This document shows, one piece after another, positions 7,681-15,391 of a DNA stretch of 46,130 nt (the stretch's first letter is position 1; every line of letters starts with the position of its first letter). The stretch lies in NCBI RefSeq assembly GCF_044891285.1, contig NZ_JAUIYO010000020.1:1-46130 (forward strand), written 5' to 3'. A program made the position numbers and the translations under genes. Source of the DNA: Pseudobacillus lumedeiriae. Lineage in GTDB: Bacteria; Bacillota; Bacilli; Bacillales; Domibacillaceae. The notes beneath the pieces are model-generated. The model ran no database searches. It saw nothing but the letters and a program-made list of their open reading frames with translations, and was not told the DNA's origin.

Positions 7681-7722
7681 ACTTCATCACACCTTTTAGT
7701 TCAAACGGCTATTTTGATAAAT

Positions 7723-7808
7723 GGCTATGTTAATAACTATTGTTAATTGGAGCGGCGAGGAGGCTTCTAGACCGCCCGCAGAAATCAACAGAGGAGTTTC
7801 ACAAAGCT
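7723..7808 (+). repeat. Dispersed intergenic repeat, copy 2
   Basis: Begins GGCTATGTTAATAACTATTG and GTTAATTGGAGCGG, ends CCGCAGAAATCAACAG and GAGTTTCACAAAGC. Both ends match copies 3, 5 and 6 and are imperfect inverted repeats of each other. The middle is shortened relative to copy 5. Confidence 0.75.
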
Positions 7809-7845
7809 TGAATATATTAAGAAAAAAACACTTATTAACTATAGA

Positions 7846-7880
7846 AAAAGCACAAGACATTTGCCTTGTACTTTTTTAGA
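7846..7880 (-). terminator. Terminator of the FTR1 permease operon
   Basis: On the minus strand AAGTACAAG pairs with CTTGTGCTT (one G-T pair) around a GCAAATGT loop and is followed by TTTCT. Confidence 0.7.
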
Positions 7881-7892
7881 AGGTTATTTTAC

Positions 7893-8816
7893 CTATGAAT
7901 TCAATGGATTAACTTCTTTTTCTTCCACTTCATTATTTTTACGATCCTTGGACTTTTCACTTGGCTGATAAGCAGTTAACAAATAGATTCCAACAAAGTA
8001 ACCGATATAAGCAATGACTTCTTCAATCGACGGCATGGAAGAGTAGCCGAACAATGCTTTTAAGAAGATCCCAACGTCCCCGGAAAGCAATGGCGCAACA
8101 CCGTTATCCCTTAAATAATGTGCATAATCAATCGGATGCTCCGGTAAGAACCAAGTAATATCATAAAGGTGCGGAATGACACTGCCAATGATGCCTACGT
8201 CCTGCATCATGGAAATCGCTTGAACGAGAAGTCCTGCAGCGATCAATATGATGAATGCCCCCGTCACTTTGAAAAAACTTTTCAAAGGAATACGCATCGT
8301 ACCTTTAAAGAAGAAATACGATACGACAGCAGCGATGATCACACCAGTGATAGCACCCCATCCTTGCAAGGCGGCTCCGATGTTTCCGCCTGTGATCGCA
8401 GCAAAAAAGAATACAGTTTCTACTCCCTCACGCAACACGACAAGGAAAGAGTGAACGACCATCCCAACAATATTTCCAGTTGAGATGAACTTGTTCATTT
8501 TTCCTTCCATATTCCCTTTTATGTCCTTGCTGTGCGCTGCCATCCAAAACACCATCTGGGTCAAGAGGATTGTGGAAATAATCATGATCCCTATCTTTAA
8601 ATATATTTCGCTCCCCATTGCCGCAAAGCCGGTAAACACGACTTGAAAAAGCATGGCAATTCCTACGCTGGCTAAGACGGCAAGACCGGCTCCCAGCCAA
8701 ACGTATTTATTGTACTTAGCATGATCCATTCTTTTTAAGTAAGTGGTGATAATTCCAACAATGAGCAATGCTTCAAGTACTTCACGAAATGTAATCAACA
8801 ATGCTTGAATTTCCAC
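7893..8816 (-). CDS. efeU: FTR1/EfeU-family high-affinity iron permease
   Basis: Membrane iron permease of the FTR1/EfeU family. The two iron-translocating REXXE motifs are present: REVLE at residues 11-15 and REGVE at 129-133. Seven or so hydrophobic segments and 307 residues fit the family; a charged tail (KSKDRKNNEVEEKEV) ends it. In B. subtilis the partner genes are efeO (ywbM) and efeB (ywbN); neither is here. Instead, 31 bases upstream lies a membrane-anchored ectodomain protein. That gene is preceded by a Fur box over the promoter, so the pair should be induced by iron limitation. The symbol reflects the family and does not imply the complete EfeUOB system. Confidence 0.88.
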   Translation of the reverse strand: MEIQALLITFREVLEALLIVGIITTYLKRMDHAKYNKYVWLGAGLAVLASVGIAMLFQVVFTGFAAMGSEIYLKIGIMIISTILLTQMVFWMAAHSKDIKGNMEGKMNKFISTGNIVGMVVHSFLVVLREGVETVFFFAAITGGNIGAALQGWGAITGVIIAAVVSYFFFKGTMRIPLKSFFKVTGAFIILIAAGLLVQAISMMQDVGIIGSVIPHLYDITWFLPEHPIDYAHYLRDNGVAPLLSGDVGIFLKALFGYSSMPSIEEVIAYIGYFVGIYLLTAYQPSEKSKDRKNNEVEEKEVNPLNS

Positions 8817-8847
8817 AATCTTTCACCTTCCCCATGATCACGCATTC

Positions 8848-9609
8848 CTATCTGCGCTTCTTTTTACGTATTGTAAAGATCACTATGCTTCCAATAACCG
8901 CTACTATTAATAACAGCGGAATCCAATTTCGAATATTGGATACATCCGTCCATTCTTTCTTTTTGGCAGCCTCTGTGTCTGTTGCACTTTCAGAAAAATG
9001 TCCTACTTCCAGACTTTTTAGTTTAAATTCTTTTTGCAGGGCAGAAAGAATCGCTTCCTTATTTTCCTTAAAGGCATCTAAATCAGACTCCTTCTTTCCA
9101 ACTCCGAATAGTCCTGGATTACCAAGAGCATTCAATGCTTGATCGAAGTCTGCTTTTAGTTCTTTATTCAAATCAGGATTTACCGCTTCCACTCTTGGTG
9201 AAAGCGCCTCGTATGTAGCAAAAGCTTTCGCCAGCAATTTTTTACTTGTATCATATTCAGTGAATTTACTCTCGATGCTTTCCAACCTTCTTGCAATATT
9301 AAGCACTAACAGTTTCTCCATATTTTCAATGGCAGCCTCTTTGTCTTTAGCTTCGATTCGATCAAGAATGATTTTCGAAGGCTCCGGCCCCATATGCATA
9401 TCAATTTCTTTTTTCACCGAGTCATAAATCTTTCTTGCCTCGGCAAAATTAGGCGGATTCTGATCCAGCTTAATCAGCATCTCTTTATAGGCTTCTGCAA
9501 CATCTTCCTTATTCGGATCGCCATATGTATAGGCATGAGCAGTAGCCGAGAACATACTATTTAGAACAAAGACTAATAAAAAGGAAAAAAATATTGTTTT
9601 TTTGTACAT
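8848..9609 (-). CDS. FTR1-associated ectodomain protein with signal peptide and C-terminal anchor
   Basis: A 253-residue protein: signal peptide (MYKKTIFFSF... ending ATAHA), a helical extracytoplasmic domain of ~195 residues, a membrane helix near the C-terminus (WIPLLLIVAVIGSIVIF), and a basic tail KKKRR. It resembles the N-terminal ectodomain fused to FTR1 permeases in some Firmicutes; here it is a separate protein. It is cotranscribed with efeU. The role is inferred: capturing or presenting iron to the permease. The start at 9609 is preferred over an in-frame ATG at 9630 because AGGAGG lies 7 bases upstream of 9609 and would fall inside the longer version. The segment KFTEYD...ATYEALSPRVEAVNP resembles the repeats of the lipoprotein at 13933-15126. 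Confidence 0.75.
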   Translation of the reverse strand: MYKKTIFFSFLLVFVLNSMFSATAHAYTYGDPNKEDVAEAYKEMLIKLDQNPPNFAEARKIYDSVKKEIDMHMGPEPSKIILDRIEAKDKEAAIENMEKLLVLNIARRLESIESKFTEYDTSKKLLAKAFATYEALSPRVEAVNPDLNKELKADFDQALNALGNPGLFGVGKKESDLDAFKENKEAILSALQKEFKLKSLEVGHFSESATDTEAAKKKEWTDVSNIRNWIPLLLIVAVIGSIVIFTIRKKKRR

Positions 9610-9633
9610 GAACCTTCCTCCTACATACAAACA

Positions 9634-9662
9634 ATGATAATGATTATCATTTCGAATGTCAA
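9634..9662 (-). promoter_or_regulatory. Promoter of the FTR1 permease operon
   Basis: On the minus strand TTGACA (9657-9662), 17-base spacer, TATCAT (9634-9639). The -10 overlaps the Fur box, the expected layout for repression by iron-loaded Fur. Confidence 0.75.
9635..9649. promoter_or_regulatory. Fur box (perfect 7-1-7)
   Basis: TGATAAT-G-ATTATCA is an exact match to the Bacillus Fur 7-1-7 motif. It lies directly over the promoter of the ectodomain/efeU operon. Confidence 0.9.
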
Positions 9663-9750
9663 TTTAAATTTTGCATCAATTTTTCGAAAATAAACAGACT
9701 CGTCAAAAGCTCATTCATGCAGATCATCGAAGTTTTTTAGTGACGCCCAT

Positions 9751-10494
9751 TTACTTGCCCGTTAACTTATGAGCTGAACAATCAATCTTCACTTTTTGAA
9801 CAGGTCTCTTTATCTCCTTAATAATTGCAGGTATGACTGAAGAAAAATAACCTCTAAACGTGATGAATGATTCTCCTGTAGATCGGACTCGGTATCGAAT
9901 CGGCACTTCCTGCACTCGAAAGCCTTTCCTGACTAAATTCAAGGTAATGACTTGGGCATAATTGTAGTCGTGAATGATTTCGGCATGTTTTAATGCCTGC
10001 CGCGAGAATGCCCGCATACCAGACTGTCCATCAAAGATCCATTTTTTCAATAACAAGCTTTGGAGCATCGTAAAACAGTAGTTACCAAGCCGGCGGTGAA
10101 TTTTCATTCCGTTTATCGTTCCTAAAAAGCGTGATCCCATAGTGTAATCTGCTTTCCCATCAAATATCGGCTGTAATAACTCAGGAATTTGTTGCGCTGG
10201 GTATTCCCCATCCGCATCAATCATCACTCCAATATCAGCCCCTCGTTCATAACACTCCTTGATTCCCGAGCGGACTGCAGCTCCAAGCCCCTGGTTTCTT
10301 TCAAAGCTGACAATATAGTCGGCACCTGCCTCTTTTGCTGCTTTAACCGTCTGATCTTTCGAGCCATCATCTATCACTAATACTTGAACTTCAACCTGTT
10401 TATGGAAGTCCCGCGGGATGCCTCTTATGACTTCCCCAATGGAGGCTTCCTCGTTATAAGCTGGTAAAAATACAATGACTTTCTGCGTTTTCAT
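9751..10494 (-). CDS. Family 2 glycosyltransferase, Dpm1-like polyprenyl-phosphate sugar synthase
   Basis: Cytoplasmic GT-A fold enzyme, 247 residues, without membrane helices. Visible motifs: PAYNEEASIGEVI near the N-terminus, VIDDGSKDQT for nucleotide binding, DADGE (residues 93-97) as the metal-binding DxD, and GQSGMRAFSR in the acceptor region. The family (dolichyl-phosphate mannose synthase-like) moves a sugar from a nucleotide donor to a polyprenyl phosphate. It is the last gene of a four-gene operon and overlaps the upstream gene by 4 bases (ATGA). Which sugar is used cannot be read from the sequence; UDP-linked uronic acid or hexose would fit the epimerase and Ugd nearby. Confidence 0.8.
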   Translation of the reverse strand: MKTQKVIVFLPAYNEEASIGEVIRGIPRDFHKQVEVQVLVIDDGSKDQTVKAAKEAGADYIVSFERNQGLGAAVRSGIKECYERGADIGVMIDADGEYPAQQIPELLQPIFDGKADYTMGSRFLGTINGMKIHRRLGNYCFTMLQSLLLKKWIFDGQSGMRAFSRQALKHAEIIHDYNYAQVITLNLVRKGFRVQEVPIRYRVRSTGESFITFRGYFSSVIPAIIKEIKRPVQKVKIDCSAHKLTGK

Positions 10495-11957
10495 ACTTGA
10501 TGATCTCTTCCTTCTTTGATTGCTTCAACTAATACTTTTCCACGGCTGTGACTCGAGAATGGCGCCCCTAGAAGATAGGATAAAGTTGGAGCCATCGAAA
10601 CGAGACTATGCTTTTGCTCGATTTTTTTTCCTTTTTCAATGTTCGGCCCGTGCATAAAAAATGGCACGTAGCGCTCTCCTTCATCTAAATGGCCATGGCC
10701 GCCAATTCCATCAGCTTGTCCATGGTCGGCACAAATAAATAGCGTTGTATTCTCCATCTTCCCTTCTTTTTCGAGCCATCCGACAAAATCCTCGACTAAG
10801 CGATCTGCTTCTTCAATCTTTTGAATATATTCATCATAAAGAACTCCTCGTGAATGCCCTGTTTGATCTGTAGCAATCAGCTGGACAATGAATAAATCCG
10901 GATCTTGTTCCTTCATAATTTTCTTAGCTCTCTTCATAATGTTAGGGTCCGCCTCGTCATTATGCATGACAGCTGTAACCGTTTCGACATCATCGCCCAT
11001 CGAATCGACCAGATGAGCAATTCCCAGCAGCCTTCCTTTTTTGCCCACTTTCCGTAAAGAGTCGAAAATACTCTCCACTTTAATTCCAAGCTTCCACACC
11101 ATATTTGACGTAATTCCATGTTCAAATGGATAGGTTCCAGTAAACATTGAAGTGAAACAAACGACCGTTCGAGCAGGATAAACCGTTTCCATGTTCGTAT
11201 ATTCGGTTCCATTTTCTTTTAATTCATCTAAGAAAGGGGTATTGGCTTGATAAAACCTTTCCTTCCTCATCCCATCAATAACAATAACGACCACTTTATC
11301 CGAAATCGGCTTCGTGGGGGATTTAGTAAAATCCTTTGTGTATGCTGTATACATGGCCGGCTTCCAATCAAATAAATTTCGATGAAGAATCCAAGCAAAA
11401 ATCAAAATAAATCCGTAGAACATCAAGATCGAAAGTAAGTCGGTCTGTTCACCGGATACATTACTTTTATAAAGCATTTCCCAAATGGATAAAACTAATA
11501 AGAATTTCGGCAATTGCTCTTGGGCATTCCCACTTGTTGAATCACTATTCTTCAATACTAGTTTCCAGAAGCGCGTAAAGTTCAACCATGAGGTGCCGAT
11601 CCTCAGGTGGTAATAAAGAGTGCCCCAGAAAAAGACGGTAAAAAAGAAGTAAAGTCCTGTTGCAAATAGTAATAAACTAAGATTCACATCATTCCAGACA
11701 ATCAAATACACGATAAAAGGAATCCATAAATAATTCCTTAAGAATAAAGGAAAATCAAATATGAAATAGATGATCAAGATTGGAACGACAGGTAACAATG
11801 ATATAAACAGCCCAGATAGCTGATCGAATGATCCTAAATCGACTATATGAAATAATAACATCGTCCCCAATACAAAAATCGGTGTAAAAGGCTTCCCTTC
11901 ATTTAATAAGTTCCAACATCGGGCAGCCACCTTTTCAAATTTCGAAGCACTTTTCAC
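10491..11957 (-). CDS. Membrane-anchored type I phosphodiesterase / alkaline-phosphatase superfamily enzyme
   Basis: The N-terminal ~195 residues hold about six membrane segments. The C-terminal ~270 residues are an alkaline-phosphatase-superfamily domain of the nucleotide pyrophosphatase/phosphodiesterase type. The two-metal site is intact: Asp228 (VIDGM), the nucleophile Thr264 (PARTVV), Asp364 and His368 (TDQTGHS), Asp411-His412 (ADHGQ) and His423. Such enzymes cleave phosphodiesters or move phospho-groups. With glycosyltransferase and flippase-like partners, action on a lipid-linked intermediate is possible. Start is GTG, sharing GTGA with the upstream stop; the gene overlaps 4 bases at both ends. 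Confidence 0.75.
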   Translation of the reverse strand: MKSASKFEKVAARCWNLLNEGKPFTPIFVLGTMLLFHIVDLGSFDQLSGLFISLLPVVPILIIYFIFDFPLFLRNYLWIPFIVYLIVWNDVNLSLLLFATGLYFFFTVFFWGTLYYHLRIGTSWLNFTRFWKLVLKNSDSTSGNAQEQLPKFLLVLSIWEMLYKSNVSGEQTDLLSILMFYGFILIFAWILHRNLFDWKPAMYTAYTKDFTKSPTKPISDKVVVIVIDGMRKERFYQANTPFLDELKENGTEYTNMETVYPARTVVCFTSMFTGTYPFEHGITSNMVWKLGIKVESIFDSLRKVGKKGRLLGIAHLVDSMGDDVETVTAVMHNDEADPNIMKRAKKIMKEQDPDLFIVQLIATDQTGHSRGVLYDEYIQKIEEADRLVEDFVGWLEKEGKMENTTLFICADHGQADGIGGHGHLDEGERYVPFFMHGPNIEKGKKIEQKHSLVSMAPTLSYLLGAPFSSHSRGKVLVEAIKEGRDHQV

Positions 11958-12895
11958 TTTCCCCTAACTCCTCTCAGTTTTGTCCAATTTCTAATGGTGT
12001 CTAAATCAATGGGATGAGCCCACAGACAAAACGCTCCCGCTGCATAAGAAAAAAAGAATTTAATGCCATGGTTTAATACAGCCATGATGTATGCCGATTT
12101 AAGCGGGATTCCGACCAGACTTAAACCAAAAATCATCACACTCTCATAGTTGGCGATGCCTCCTGGAGTTACCTGGAATACTTGTCCCGCAATGGTCAAG
12201 CTATTCACAAAAGCCAGCTCCAGTATAGTCGCATTTTCTTGTAAAATATGTACAGTGCCGAACAGCACGCCCGCCTCTATGATCCAACTAAGCAATGTAG
12301 CTAAAAAAATAACGAATCCATTCACTCCAAATAATGCACTCTTCAGCCATATGATCTGTCTGTTCAAAAACTCAGCAAAATATCTTTTTATAACCAACAA
12401 GGAAAGGAGAACGATCGTACATCCGCTCACAATAAGCCAGACTGGAATCTTATACGCAATATCCAAAACAAACAACCCAACAAAAGCGATTCCTATTAAA
12501 CAGCCCATATCCATCACCCTTAGTACAATGACGGAATGAAAGGCCTCTTCCCTTTTTATAAGCTTTTCTCTTTTATGCAAAATTTCCGCCCTAATGACGT
12601 CCCCAATCTTTATAGGAAAGAGATGGTTGATGAACAAACTGTAGAGTATACCTAATAAACAAGAGAGAAAGCTTACCCTTTTCCTTAAGTAGAATTTCCA
12701 AGCCGCTGCTTTCAAACAAAAAGAAATGAAATAAAGAGAAAGCATCACAAACAGCCAAAAAGGATTTTGAAGCAGCAATTGAACAGCGCGCCATATTTCA
12801 CCCACATCAAAATACATGATCGTCAATACGATAAATGCGACAATAATGACTAGCGAGATAAAGCGTTTAGCGGACTTTTTATAGAAACGCTTCAT
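11954..12895 (-). CDS. Lysylphosphatidylglycerol-synthase-TM-like (UPF0104) membrane protein
   Basis: A 313-residue protein with about eight membrane helices of the LPG_synthase_TM/UPF0104 family. The family's conserved patch around PFWLFVMLSLYFISFCLKAAAW and the motif QVTPGGIANYESVMIFGL near residue 250 are visible. This family is the flippase-like half of MprF without the aminoacyl transferase half. Stand-alone members often accompany glycosyltransferases and are thought to move glycolipids or polyprenyl-sugars across the membrane. It overlaps the epimerase gene by 17 bases and the phosphodiesterase gene by 4. Confidence 0.8.
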   Translation of the reverse strand: MKRFYKKSAKRFISLVIIVAFIVLTIMYFDVGEIWRAVQLLLQNPFWLFVMLSLYFISFCLKAAAWKFYLRKRVSFLSCLLGILYSLFINHLFPIKIGDVIRAEILHKREKLIKREEAFHSVIVLRVMDMGCLIGIAFVGLFVLDIAYKIPVWLIVSGCTIVLLSLLVIKRYFAEFLNRQIIWLKSALFGVNGFVIFLATLLSWIIEAGVLFGTVHILQENATILELAFVNSLTIAGQVFQVTPGGIANYESVMIFGLSLVGIPLKSAYIMAVLNHGIKFFFSYAAGAFCLWAHPIDLDTIRNWTKLRGVRGK

Positions 12896-13826
12896 ACTCT
12901 TTAGCCCACTTCACAGTCTCCGCTATCCCTCTGCGAAAATCGACCTTTGGTGTGTAACCTAATACGTCGGCAGCTTTTGAAATATCAGCCCATGTCTTGT
13001 CAACATCTCCCTTTCGATGCCCTTCCCTCTTCACCGTCATAGTTGGAAAATAGACCTTTAATTCATTCAACATTGTTTCCATTGTCACTGGTCTCCCTGA
13101 ACCAATATTGAATGTCTCACTCTCTGTGCTATTCATGATCGTCAAATAAATTCCAGTCACGATGTCATCGATATACGTATAGTCGCGGGCGCTGCCTGAA
13201 CCAAAAATATGAATATCTTCACCGTTTAGAAGCTTTTTTATGAAATGGCCAATCGCCATATCCGGCCTTCCCCACGGACCAAATACAGTAAAGAATCTTA
13301 AAATATTCATTTGAAAGCCATATAAATGTTCGTAGGCATGACAAAAAGCTTCAGCCGAATACTTTGCAGCCGCATAAGGAGAGATCACTTTACCCGTTGC
13401 CATATTTTCATGGAAAGGACCTTCTTGATTCCCATAAACGGAGGAAGAAGAGGCAAAAATAACTTTTGACACACCTGCTTGTCCTGCCCCTTCTAAGACA
13501 TTGATGGTTGCCTTTATATCATAATCCACATATTCTAACGGCTGATCAAGGGAATAGGAAACACCGGGAAGAGCAGCAAGATGAATAACGACCTTCGGGG
13601 AGATTTCTTTGATCGCAGCAATCGTTCCTTCTCGATCAAGCAGATCTTTATTATAGTAGTGAAAGTCTCCAAACTTTTTTATATGATCCAAATGAAGTCT
13701 TTTTCTTTCAGGAGAATAATACGGATGGAGACAATCGATGATGTGTACTTCGTGATGTTCTGCTAACAATCTTCTGGCTAGATGACTTCCAATAAAGCCC
13801 GCTCCGCCCGTTACAATAATCTTCAA
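12879..13826 (-). CDS. NAD-dependent sugar-nucleotide epimerase/dehydratase (extended SDR)
   Basis: Cytoplasmic Rossmann enzyme of 315 residues. The NAD motif GGAGFIGSH is at residues 7-15, the substrate Ser run ASSSSVYG at 125-132, and the catalytic YxxxK as Tyr151/Lys155 (SPYAAAKYSAE). Closest in style to UDP-glucose or UDP-glucuronate 4-epimerases. A UDP-glucuronate epimerase would fit the UDP-glucose dehydrogenase gene at 15392-16720, but the substrate is not proven. Start is a TTG with GAGGTG 7 bases upstream. First gene of the four-gene overlapping operon 13826-9751. A TATAAT -10 lies in the gap upstream (complement of 13860-13865), with a poor -35. Confidence 0.8.
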   Translation of the reverse strand: MKIIVTGGAGFIGSHLARRLLAEHHEVHIIDCLHPYYSPERKRLHLDHIKKFGDFHYYNKDLLDREGTIAAIKEISPKVVIHLAALPGVSYSLDQPLEYVDYDIKATINVLEGAGQAGVSKVIFASSSSVYGNQEGPFHENMATGKVISPYAAAKYSAEAFCHAYEHLYGFQMNILRFFTVFGPWGRPDMAIGHFIKKLLNGEDIHIFGSGSARDYTYIDDIVTGIYLTIMNSTESETFNIGSGRPVTMETMLNELKVYFPTMTVKREGHRKGDVDKTWADISKAADVLGYTPKVDFRRGIAETVKWAKEYEAFL

Positions 13827-13879
13827 GAAACAACACCTCTAGTTTTAAACTTTACCTATCATTATAACTTAAGTAAAAA

Positions 13880-13913
13880 GGAAAAAAACCTTGAGCAGTA
13901 CAAGGTTTTTTCC
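13880..13913 (-). terminator. Terminator of the three-repeat lipoprotein gene
   Basis: On the minus strand GGAAAAAACCTTG pairs with CAAGGTTTTTTTCC around TACTGCT. A and T tracts flank both sides, so it may act in both directions. Confidence 0.85.
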
Positions 13914-13932
13914 AATGATTTGTTAGTAATCA

Positions 13933-15126
13933 TTATTTCGCTTTCTCAATAACCGTTTCAAGAGCAGCGCGAATTTCTTTTAAAGTGGCTTCGCCGGCTG
14001 CTTTATCTTTTCCTTTAGCTTCTTCTAGATATTTTTGCGCTTTTTCATTTAGAGCGTTATATTCTTGTTCACCAATTAAAGCTTTGATGTCTTCACCAAT
14101 TACATCAATAAATAAAGCACCTTCTAGAGCAGTGATGACAGACTTATCTTCACCCCAATTTTCCACACTCTCATCGTACTCGTGTAGAGCAATTTTTGAG
14201 AAGCCGCGTACAAACGCCTTATTCACAGCAACTGGGTCCAGTGTTTTTACATCCGTTTGTAAATCAAATTGTTTTTGAATGAATGCCGCATCTTCTTGAG
14301 CATGTTTATTTAAGTAGCTAAAAATAGATTGATAGAAAGCCCATCCTTCAGCCTGTTGGATTTTTGCTTCTTCCGCATTTTCTTTCGCTGAAGCCGCTGC
14401 TTTTGTTGCATACCCGTTAGGAGTTGCACCCGTTGCGAAATAGAATGTTTTCATCAAAGTTTTATCTACTACTTGTTTTCCAAGACTGAATCCTAATTTA
14501 TCGTCAGCTTCAACCGCTTTTTCAATTTCAGCAAAACCGCCGGCAATGGCATCTTCCATGTTTGTAGAGTATGCAGTATCACGCTTTTGGACTGTTGTTT
14601 GAATGATTGCATAAAATTCTTTTGCTTCTTCAATCTCTTCTTTTACTACTTCTTTGTTGCCCCAGTTTTCATCTACTTCAGTGAACTCATGTTTCATTGT
14701 TGTATAGAATACTTTTTGCATTAATTTATCAAAAATTTGCTTCACAACAACTTTATCCATAGAGCCATCTTTTCCGGCTGCCAATGCTGTTGTAATATGT
14801 TGATCAATTGTATCTTCAAACTCTGCATCTCTTTTTTGAACTAATTCTTGCAGATTAGTAGTATAAAGCTCCGTCACTTTATCAAAGTCTACGTCTTTGC
14901 CTTCTTTAGCCTTTTCCAATTCGGCCACTGCTTCTTTGAACACTTCGCCGTAGTTCACTTCCGCTTTTTCTGCTTCATCCTTCTTCACATCTTCTTGCTT
15001 CGCTTCTTCTTGCTTATTCTCTTCTGGTTTTTCTTTCGTTTCGCTATCAGTTGTGTTACATGCTGTTAAAACCGAACTAGCTAGAAATAGACCAGCAAAA
15101 ATTTTCTTCAAATCTCTCTTCTTCAT
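13933..15126 (-). CDS. Fur-controlled lipoprotein with three ectodomain repeats, function unknown
   Basis: A 397-residue lipoprotein: signal with lipobox LTAC (Cys23), a charged Glu/Lys linker (residues 24-56), then a helical body. I see three repeats beginning near residues 85, 170 and 263. Shared marks are TTNLQELVQKRD, AIIQTTVQKRD and SIFSYLNKHAQED, followed by D-K-x-M-x-x-x-FY or FSKIALHE. Repeats 1 and 3 both end in HE-[FY]-x-E..ENWG; repeat 2 lacks the His. I do not recognise a named family. Two Fur boxes over the promoter point to iron limitation. The repeats resemble the ectodomain encoded with efeU, so a surface iron-binding role is a reasonable guess, not shown. Confidence 0.7.
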   Translation of the reverse strand: MKKRDLKKIFAGLFLASSVLTACNTTDSETKEKPEENKQEEAKQEDVKKDEAEKAEVNYGEVFKEAVAELEKAKEGKDVDFDKVTELYTTNLQELVQKRDAEFEDTIDQHITTALAAGKDGSMDKVVVKQIFDKLMQKVFYTTMKHEFTEVDENWGNKEVVKEEIEEAKEFYAIIQTTVQKRDTAYSTNMEDAIAGGFAEIEKAVEADDKLGFSLGKQVVDKTLMKTFYFATGATPNGYATKAAASAKENAEEAKIQQAEGWAFYQSIFSYLNKHAQEDAAFIQKQFDLQTDVKTLDPVAVNKAFVRGFSKIALHEYDESVENWGEDKSVITALEGALFIDVIGEDIKALIGEQEYNALNEKAQKYLEEAKGKDKAAGEATLKEIRAALETVIEKAK

Positions 15127-15159
15127 CCCTTAATCCCCCAAAGAAATAATTTTCATCAA

Positions 15160-15174
15160 CGATAATGATTTTCA
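15160..15174. promoter_or_regulatory. Fur box 1 upstream of the lipoprotein gene
   Basis: CGATAAT-G-ATTTTCA matches the 7-1-7 Fur motif at 13 of 15 positions. It lies just downstream of the -10, in the initially transcribed region. Confidence 0.75.
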
Positions 15175-15186
15175 TTTATGTTTAGA

Positions 15187-15216
15187 ATTATAATAGAGAA
15201 TGATTTTCACTGTCAA
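15187..15216 (-). promoter_or_regulatory. SigA promoter of the lipoprotein gene
   Basis: On the minus strand TTGACA (15211-15216), 18-base spacer, TATAAT (15187-15192). Both elements are perfect consensus. A second Fur-like box occupies the spacer. Confidence 0.8.
15195..15209. promoter_or_regulatory. Fur box 2 inside the promoter spacer
   Basis: AGAGAAT-G-ATTTTCA matches the 7-1-7 Fur motif at 11 of 15 positions and sits between the -35 and -10. Two sites in tandem suggest tight iron repression. Confidence 0.55.
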
Positions 15217-15391
15217 TACATTTTTTACTCTTTTGATTAAAACTCTCCCTTCCATTAAGCCCCTAAAGTGGATAAATCATTTCCAGCAAAAAACTTGTTG
15301 CAGCACATTCAATAGCTTTACAATCTACTTGGGACACCCTCAAACCGAACAGTCGATGAATATGTCCTATAAAATGAAAGGGAATGTCACT

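Noticed and set aside
8169..8483. 104-codon plus-strand frame inside efeU
   Set aside because: Antisense shadow of a gene with intact REXXE motifs; composition is not protein-like.
9663..9750. Terminator of the epimerase-glycosyltransferase operon
   Set aside because: I searched downstream of the last gene and found no stable stem followed by a T-run on the minus strand; termination here is unassigned.
12150..12539. 129-codon plus-strand frame inside the UPF0104 gene
   Set aside because: Antisense shadow of a conserved membrane protein gene, no ribosome binding site.
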